The notes under the pieces were generated by a model. The model ran no database searches. It was not told the origin of the DNA and worked only from the letters and a program-made list of their open reading frames with translations. The position numbers and the translations under genes are program-made. From Deltaproteobacteria bacterium (GTDB lineage Bacteria > Desulfobacterota_B > Binatia > UBA9968), in contig JAUXIP010000139.1 of the NCBI GenBank assembly GCA_030620935.1, positions 1-6,112 on the forward strand: 6,112 nt of DNA. Reading direction: 5' to 3'. Of the stretch, positions 1 through 3,956 are shown piece after piece (within the stretch, counting starts at the first letter, position 1; every line of letters begins with the position of its first letter).

Positions 1-272
1 CCGATCACTTGACCAGGCTCTGTCCCTTCTTCCCCTTGGCCGACCGCAGGCACATTTTCCCCATAGATAAAGCGGTACTCTTTCACTCCCTGGATGGGGA
101 CCTTGATGATCCGGTTGCGGTCTTTACCGATGATGGACTCTTCTGCGAGGATATCCGCAATGTTTTCCCGGATAGCATCGCGCACCTTTTGGCGGTGGCG
201 TAAACGATCCCCGGCGCTTCTGTCGCTTCGTTGGGCCGAAGAAGGGTCGTAGGAACGAAAAATGGTATCCAT
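1..272 (-). CDS. yhbH: YhbH/YeaH family protein (DUF444), N-terminal part, cut by the left edge
   Basis: The minus strand reads from an ATG at 272 to the window edge (90 codons) with no stop; it begins [20 protein letters not shown]. The arrangement of a basic stretch ([20 protein letters not shown]), then EESIIG, then [16 protein letters not shown] is the typical N-terminus of the DUF444 family (Bacillus YhbH, E. coli YeaH). The C-terminal von Willebrand-type part of the family would lie outside the window. An in-frame TGA lies upstream and there is no earlier ATG, so the start is well fixed, although no good Shine-Dalgarno is visible. It lies 82 nt downstream of prkA on the same strand with no convincing terminator between, so the two are probably cotranscribed. 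In known genomes this pair usually comes with spoVR/ycgB and is induced in stationary phase, starvation or sporulation. The molecular function is unknown. Family assignment is firm; symbol is by analogy. Confidence 0.9.
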   Translation of the reverse strand, partial: MDTIFRSYDPSSAQRSDRSAGDRLRHRQKVRDAIRENIADILAEESIIGKDRNRIIKVPIQGVKEYRFIYGENVPAVGQGEEGTEPGQVI

Positions 273-354
273 GACAGAAGACTTGTCGCTCGGTAAGACT
301 CGGAAAGAAGCAACTAGGTTTCAACCGTCGCCGGGGCGTCTAAAAAGCTTCGTT

Positions 355-2286
355 TTAATCCTTCCAAAGATTGTTCGCGGCATACTTCAAAACGACATCG
401 ACGCAGTGCGAACAATAACCGCTGTCCAAAAGATTTTTCACCATCGAGTTGTACTTTTCGCCTTGTTCCTCATCGCGGGTTCTCGCCTTAGTGATGACTC
501 GGCTCAAGTCTCGCACCGAAGTCATCAGCTTTTTTTCAATGGCCTCCTTCAAAGGCTCATAGCTTCGGTAGTCGATGGTCTCTCCCCTGCGGTTGGCTGC
601 CCAAAGATAAGCGATCACCTCCTGGCGAAAGCCGTCCGCTGCCGAGCCGATAATGGCGATCTGTTCCTCGATAGACTTCATAAAGCCTTCGTCGGGTGAG
701 AGCTCTTCCTTCGTGTTTCGGTCCTTGAGTTTGGTTTTATTCACGTAGGCTTCGGCATGGTCCAGGTAGTTTTGGAATAAAGCCTCTGCCTGTTCTTGAT
801 AGGAATAGACGAAAGCTCGGGTAATTTCCTTCTCGAGAATCTCGAGGTACTCTTTGTGGAGCGCATCCTGCAAGAATTCCAGGTATTGCTTTCGCGTATC
901 GTCGGTCAAATCGGCGTCCTTGACCATATTAATAATAGCCTCGCGGACATTGATAGGGTTGATGCAGTTGCCTTCAGCATTGTCGGAAAGGGCATTGTCC
1001 AGGGCCTTCATGATAAAGCGGGTAGAGATGCCGGTCATTCCCTCCCTTTTCGCAGCCTCGCGTAGCTCTTGGAAATCTACTTTCTTGGTCCTTCCTTTCT
1101 CCACGATTTCTTCGCCGTTATAAAGCTTCAGTTTGGTCATCAGGTCGCACTTGCTGGTCGGCTCCAAGCGGGAGAGGATGGCAAACATCGATGCGGTCTC
1201 CAAAGTGTGGGGAGCGACGTGGGCGTGAAAATCCGAGTGGCGGATGATTTTCTGATAAATTTTTACTTCCTCGGAGAGTCGAAGGTTGTAGGGAACCTTG
1301 ACAACGACGATCCGGTCCAAAATGGCTTCATTGGTGTGGTCGGCTTTGAACTTTTGCCACTCAGCTTCATTCGAATGGGCGACAATCACGGTATCAACAT
1401 AAACTAGCCCATGTCTCCCTGGGGCCGGGATCACTTTCTCCTGTGTTGCGGTAATCATGCAATGGAGGTATTCAATCTCGTTCTTGAAGACCTCGATGAA
1501 TTCTACGAGGCCGCGGTTTCCGATGTTGAGAGCGCCATTCAGTTCCAAAACTCGCGGATCGCCTTCGGAGTAAAGATCGAGTTTGGAGATATCTTCGCTG
1601 CCGATGAGAACGGAGGTGTCTTGATTGTTTGGATCGACCGGAGGAACCACGCCGATGCCGACGCGGGCTCGTTTAGAGAATTCGATGGTCCCTACCGGGA
1701 AGTCTTCATATCGCCCGTGGAACTCTTCCTTGAGACGGTAGCGGCAGACCGGGCATAGATCTCCTTCAATATGCCCGCCGAGCATCTTTTCAAATTCCTT
1801 ACGCAGGTGGCGGGGGATCAGATGAAGAGGTTCTTCAAACATAGGACAGCCGTCGATCGCATACAACGGGTCGCTCCCTTCCAGGCCCCGGTGAAGTTTC
1901 TCAATGAGCGAACTTTTTCCGGAGCCCACGGGCCCCATCAGATACAGAACCTGCCGGCTTTCTTCTCCCTTGAGGGATGCGGCGTGGAAATAGCGGACAA
2001 TCTGGGCGATGGTTTTTTCGATGCCGAAGACTTCATCGGCGAAAAAATCATAGACCTTAATGGATTCATCTTTATAGAGCCTCTTGATGCGAGGATCATT
2101 AGTTTCCTGGATATCACGAATGTCGGCTTTTATAATAATGTCGTAGAGGCGAGCATGGGCTAGTCTCGCGATGGAGGGATCCTTTTTGATTGTTTCGAGG
2201 TAGCCCAGGAAGCTTCCCTGCCAAGATTTTACCTTGTGTGAGTCTCGATCCTTACGGATGATGTTCTCAAAGTCCTTATGATTCAT
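355..2286 (-). CDS. prkA: PrkA serine protein kinase / AAA+ protein
   Basis: Complete 643-residue protein, close to the usual PrkA length (about 630-645). The AAA+ part has a Walker A loop GPVGSGKSS at 118-126, a Walker B-like segment GLVEFIEVFK near 259-268, a sensor-1 region VIVAHSNEAEW at 300-310 and a sensor-2-like GISTRF at 419-424. The C-terminal PrkA domain follows and ends in YAANNLWKD. Two cysteine pairs, CPVC (178-181) and CSHC (625-628), could hold a metal. From memory, the first pair is shared with Bacillus PrkA and absent from E. coli YeaG, so this is the Bacillus-type form. The family is described as a cytosolic serine kinase, and later as an ATP-dependent protease, acting in sporulation, stationary phase and nitrogen or carbon starvation. 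The start is supported by GGGAG at 2295-2299, 8 nt before the ATG. It is the first recognised gene of a minus-strand operon with yhbH. The identification is secure; the biochemical activity is debated in the literature. Confidence 0.96.
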   Translation of the reverse strand: MNHKDFENIIRKDRDSHKVKSWQGSFLGYLETIKKDPSIARLAHARLYDIIIKADIRDIQETNDPRIKRLYKDESIKVYDFFADEVFGIEKTIAQIVRYFHAASLKGEESRQVLYLMGPVGSGKSSLIEKLHRGLEGSDPLYAIDGCPMFEEPLHLIPRHLRKEFEKMLGGHIEGDLCPVCRYRLKEEFHGRYEDFPVGTIEFSKRARVGIGVVPPVDPNNQDTSVLIGSEDISKLDLYSEGDPRVLELNGALNIGNRGLVEFIEVFKNEIEYLHCMITATQEKVIPAPGRHGLVYVDTVIVAHSNEAEWQKFKADHTNEAILDRIVVVKVPYNLRLSEEVKIYQKIIRHSDFHAHVAPHTLETASMFAILSRLEPTSKCDLMTKLKLYNGEEIVEKGRTKKVDFQELREAAKREGMTGISTRFIMKALDNALSDNAEGNCINPINVREAIINMVKDADLTDDTRKQYLEFLQDALHKEYLEILEKEITRAFVYSYQEQAEALFQNYLDHAEAYVNKTKLKDRNTKEELSPDEGFMKSIEEQIAIIGSAADGFRQEVIAYLWAANRRGETIDYRSYEPLKEAIEKKLMTSVRDLSRVITKARTRDEEQGEKYNSMVKNLLDSGYCSHCVDVVLKYAANNLWKD

Positions 2287-2375
2287 GCCAACTACTCCCC
2301 CTTTCGGAGCAGAATGCGTGTGTTAGGAAAAAATGTTCATAGATGGAAATAAACGGGAACGGGCAGGTCGTCTTT

Positions 2376-2501
2376 TTAACCATGAGAATGAGGAGAAAGA
2401 CCTTTAGGATTCAGTTGGTCTCCTATTAACGACGAGAGGGGGAAGTGGGCCACGATAGAATCTAGATCGGAGATGAGGAGAAACTGCTCTTTGGCCTGCA
2501 C
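2376..2501 (-). CDS. Possible small protein or leader ORF upstream of prkA (doubtful)
   Basis: A 41-codon frame starts at GTG (2501-2499) and ends at TAA (2378-2376). It is preceded by AAAAAAGGAGGTCAC, one of the best Shine-Dalgarno matches in the window, but only about 4 nt separate GGAGG from the GTG, which is shorter than ideal. The product would begin VQAKEQFLLISDLDSIVAHF and end in a His-rich PHSHG, with no transmembrane segment or signal peptide. It lies inside the predicted prkA leader, downstream of the candidate promoter at 2575-2603. It could be a real small protein, a translated leader, or a chance frame with a purine-rich run. I do not recognise it. Confidence 0.22.
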   Translation of the reverse strand: MQAKEQFLLISDLDSIVAHFPLSSLIGDQLNPKGLSPHSHG

Positions 2502-2574
2502 GTGACCTCCTTTTTTAAATATCACGATCGGCTTTTCTCTGAGGTTGTCTCCTTCTTCGGCCTTACACAACTCT

Positions 2575-2603
2575 ATTGAACCGCTATTTCGACTCAATGT
2601 CAA
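2575..2603 (-). promoter_or_regulatory. Candidate sigma-70-type promoter for prkA-yhbH
   Basis: On the minus strand a perfect -35 TTGACA (2603-2598) is followed after 17 nt by TTCAAT (2580-2575), which matches four of six -10 positions. Transcription would start near 2568 and give an unusually long leader of about 280 nt before prkA. The family is often under alternative sigma factors; I see no clear sigma-54 or other special box, so another promoter nearer the gene is possible. Confidence 0.45.
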
Positions 2604-2767
2604 GAAACTTTGGAACCTTCGGCTGCGTTTCTTGAATACGCGTCGGCCAAGAGACAAAAGGCGTTGCCTGGCGTCGATTAAATGTGAGATACTCAGCCCC
2701 CAAGAAAATGAGGACGCTGTTGCAAAAGAGTTTACTTCTAAGCCCTGGTCCATTTTGTGCGGATCTT

Positions 2768-2796
2768 TTCCCAGGTGCTCCCAGCTTTCATATAAT
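2768..2796 (+). promoter_or_regulatory. Candidate promoter for dgkA
   Basis: A perfect TATAAT -10 box lies at 2791-2796. A weak -35 TTCCCA (2768-2773, four of six matches) stands 17 nt before it. The predicted transcript start is near 2803, about 20 nt before the preferred dgkA ATG, so the leader is very short. This fits the poor ribosome site seen there. Confidence 0.5.
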
Positions 2797-2823
2797 GTTC
2801 CTCAATGATGGGTGTGCAGGGCA

Positions 2824-3177
2824 ATGATTCGATCTCTCGGACGGCTGTTTAGAGCAACCGGCTGCTCCCTGGCCGGATTGCGTGCTGCCTTCCGCTACGA
2901 GGTGGCTTTCCGGCTGGAGATCCTAGTCCTCATGTTCGTTATACCAACCGGGATTTGGTTGGGGGAGGATGGTATCACGCGCGCCCTGCTGATCGGGAGC
3001 TGGCTTTTAGTCATCGTGGTGGAATTAATCAATTCGGCTATCGAAGCGGTCGTCGACCGCATCGGGTTGGAACGGCATGAGCTCGCGGGGCGAGCTAAAG
3101 ACTTGGGATCCGCGGCTGTGTTGTGTGCTATTGTGCTGTTCCTTGTCGTGTGGGTACTGGTCCTTGTCGGCCAATAA
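2824..3177 (+). CDS. dgkA: Diacylglycerol kinase (Gram-negative membrane type)
   Basis: A 117-residue integral membrane enzyme that phosphorylates diacylglycerol to phosphatidic acid with ATP at the inner membrane, recycling diacylglycerol from membrane-derived oligosaccharide or lipid turnover. It follows E. coli DgkA (about 122 aa) along its full length: an amphipathic N-terminus with GLRAAFRYEVAFR (18-30), a first membrane segment about 31-46, a second about 52-66, then the catalytic signature VVELINSAIEAVVDRIG (65-81) and HELAGRAKDLGSAAVL (85-100), and a third membrane segment about 97-115. The residues equivalent to E. coli Glu69, Asn72, Glu76, Asp80, Lys94 and Asp95 are all present with an offset of two. 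The ATG at 2824 fits the family N-terminus; an in-frame GTG at 2812 would add four residues, and neither has a good Shine-Dalgarno. It appears to be a single-gene unit, with no strong terminator behind it; a hairpin at 3163-3190 lacks a U-tract. It is read in the same direction as the pyr operon, which has its own promoter. Confidence 0.94.
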   Translation: MIRSLGRLFRATGCSLAGLRAAFRYEVAFRLEILVLMFVIPTGIWLGEDGITRALLIGSWLLVIVVELINSAIEAVVDRIGLERHELAGRAKDLGSAAVLCAIVLFLVVWVLVLVGQ

Positions 3178-3229
3178 TCGGATCGGCAAGTCGCAAAGGC
3201 GGGGTCGGTTTTGGATCGACCATCTCTCC

Positions 3230-3258
3230 TTGACTTTCCTTCGCTCAGGGGATATAAA
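3230..3258 (+). promoter_or_regulatory. Promoter of the pyr operon
   Basis: TTGACT (3230-3235) and TATAAA (3253-3258) are separated by exactly 17 nt, close to the sigma-70 consensus on both sides. The expected transcript start is near 3265, immediately before the 5' arm of the PyrR-binding hairpin, so the regulatory RNA element would sit at the very 5' end of the mRNA. Confidence 0.78.
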
Positions 3259-3264
3259 ATTCCT

Positions 3265-3304
3265 AAGCCTTTTAACTCAGTCCAGTGAGACCGGGAAGGG
3301 TTTT
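3265..3304 (+). promoter_or_regulatory. PyrR-binding loop (anti-antiterminator) in the pyr leader RNA
   Basis: The stretch at 3279-3292, AGTCCAGTGAGACC, matches the PyrR recognition consensus ARUCCNGNGAGGYU as I remember it at 12 of 14 positions. It folds as expected: GTC (3280-3282) pairs with GAC (3289-3291) around the six-base loop CAGTGA. One A-C mismatch follows and then a C-G pair. After an internal loop, the lower stem CCTTTT (3268-3273) pairs with GGGAAGGG allowing G-U pairs. In the known mechanism PyrR bound to UMP or UTP stabilises this hairpin, which prevents the antiterminator from forming and lets the downstream terminator act. An outer AATTCC/GGAATT match (3258-3263 and 3308-3313) exists in the DNA, but its left arm lies before the predicted transcript start. 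Confidence 0.82.
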
Positions 3305-3346
3305 ATGGGAATTAAGCAGAAAATAGTTGTCTATGTTCGAAGACCT
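3298..3346 (+). promoter_or_regulatory. Plausible antiterminator of the pyr attenuator
   Basis: GGGTTTT (3298-3304), the 3' arm of the PyrR-binding hairpin, can pair without mismatch (G-U allowed) with AAGACCT (3340-3346), which starts the terminator stem. A small ATAG-TTGT-CTAT hairpin (3323-3334) lies between. The pairing would exclude both the PyrR-binding hairpin and the terminator, as a PyrR switch requires. This is a paper fold without energy calculation. Confidence 0.5.
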
Positions 3347-3374
3347 CCTCGGTAACCCGGGGGGGTCTTTTTTT
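3341..3374 (+). terminator. Rho-independent attenuator terminator before pyrR
   Basis: The arm at 3341-3352 pairs with 3357-3368 over 12 consecutive base pairs (two of them G-U) around the loop TAAC, and is followed by a seven-T run (3368-3374). This is a very strong intrinsic terminator placed directly before pyrR. The G-run of its 3' arm (3359-3365) is also the only Shine-Dalgarno-like sequence in front of pyrR, so the stem should block both transcription and translation. Confidence 0.9.
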
Positions 3375-3378
3375 GCCT

Positions 3379-3921
3379 ATGAGACAGGAAAAAAGAATTC
3401 TTTTGCGCGAGGAAGAGGTTAAGCGGACTATTAGCCGCATGGCCCATGAAATGGTGGAGAAATCCGGCAACACACAAGAGCTTGCCTTGATTGGAATCCG
3501 GTCCCGTGGAGCCTATCTGGTCCGACGAATCGCGCAAAAGATGGAGGAACTTGGAGGAGTAGCCCCTCTTGTAGGCGTCATTGATGTTACTCCATATCGT
3601 GACGACAGAGATAAGAGAGAAATACCGACAAGCCCTCTCCCGGTAGAGGTTCCGGTTTCTGTGGATGAAAGAACAGTCATTTTGGTCGATGACGTAATAT
3701 ACACAGGCCGCACCATACGTGCGGCGCTGGATCGGATTGCCCATATGGGAAAACCTAAAAGAGTCCTTGTCGCTATTTTGGTCGACCGAGGAGACCGGGA
3801 GTTGCCGATCAAGGCGGATATCGTGGGGAAAAATGTTCAAGTTAATGACTCAGAGAGGGTGAATGTCTTGCTCCAAGAATCGGATGGAGTGGATCAGGTG
3901 ACAGTCACAAGCAATCCATAA
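3379..3921 (+). CDS. pyrR: PyrR, pyr operon mRNA-binding attenuation regulator / uracil phosphoribosyltransferase
   Basis: A 180-residue protein (181 in B. subtilis) that binds pyr leader RNA when UMP or UTP is high and promotes termination; many members also convert uracil and PRPP to UMP. The PRPP-binding signature VILVDDVIYTGRT is at 100-112, YRDD at 73-76, and IGIRSRGAYLVRRIA at 38-52. The N-terminal SRMAHE (19-24) corresponds to TRIAHE of B. subtilis, where Thr18, Arg19 and His22 have been tied to RNA binding; here they are Ser, Arg and His. In the C-terminal contact region, Arg141 and Lys152 equivalents are kept (R140, K151), Arg146 is Lys, His140 is Asp and Thr156 is Val. The ATG at 3379 gives the best N-terminal length; an in-frame TTG at 3373 is better spaced (7 nt) from the G-run and cannot be excluded. 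It is the first gene behind its own attenuator, so autoregulation is expected. The residue roles are from memory. Confidence 0.95.
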   Translation: MRQEKRILLREEEVKRTISRMAHEMVEKSGNTQELALIGIRSRGAYLVRRIAQKMEELGGVAPLVGVIDVTPYRDDRDKREIPTSPLPVEVPVSVDERTVILVDDVIYTGRTIRAALDRIAHMGKPKRVLVAILVDRGDRELPIKADIVGKNVQVNDSERVNVLLQESDGVDQVTVTSNP

Positions 3922-3943
3922 GGATATTTACAAGGATATTTAC
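3920..3943 (+). repeat. 12-bp tandem duplication between pyrR and pyrB
   Basis: AAGGATATTTAC occurs twice back to back (3920-3931 and 3932-3943). The first copy includes the last two bases of the pyrR stop codon, and the second ends directly against the GGAG ribosome site of the next gene. Each copy contains AAGGA, so the duplication also repeats a weak Shine-Dalgarno-like motif. Confidence 0.9.
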
Positions 3944-3956
3944 GGAGACGTGTCCT

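Larger units (their letters stand above)
2287..2811. other. Divergent intergenic region between prkA and dgkA
   Basis: About 525 nt separate two divergently transcribed genes. I find a candidate promoter on each strand (listed separately) and one weak small ORF on the minus strand. Longer open frames exist here: 2376-2753 minus (125 codons) and 2545-2808 plus (87 codons). They overlap each other, resemble no family I know and lack clear ribosome sites at their long starts, so I do not call them. No tRNA, riboswitch or strong rho-independent terminator was recognised. Most of the stretch between 2610 and 2760 shows nothing I can interpret. Confidence 0.6.

Noticed and set aside
262..699. Plus-strand 145-codon frame opposite yhbH/prkA, and further plus-strand frames at 796-1065, 1069-1407, 1411-1758 and 1771-2163
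   Set aside because: They are antisense to a clearly conserved prkA frame, match no family and have no ribosome sites; they are shadows of its codon use.
2287..2310. Short CTCC/GGAG hairpin hiding the prkA ribosome site
   Set aside because: Only four base pairs with a seven-base loop; too weak to claim as regulation.
2376..2753. Full-length 125-codon minus-strand frame upstream of prkA
   Set aside because: The long start has no ribosome site, the N-terminal half lies across and upstream of the candidate prkA promoter, and the composition resembles no known protein. Only the 3' part with a strong ribosome site is kept as a doubtful call.
2545..2808. Plus-strand 87-codon frame just before dgkA
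   Set aside because: It overlaps the dgkA promoter, has no recognisable motif and conflicts with the minus-strand signals.
3163..3222. Hairpins behind dgkA (3163-3190 and about 3204-3222) as a terminator
   Set aside because: Stems are short and neither is followed by a U-tract, so I do not call a rho-independent terminator.
3331..3840. Minus-strand 169-codon frame opposite pyrR
   Set aside because: Antisense to a conserved gene and across the attenuator; no recognisable domain.
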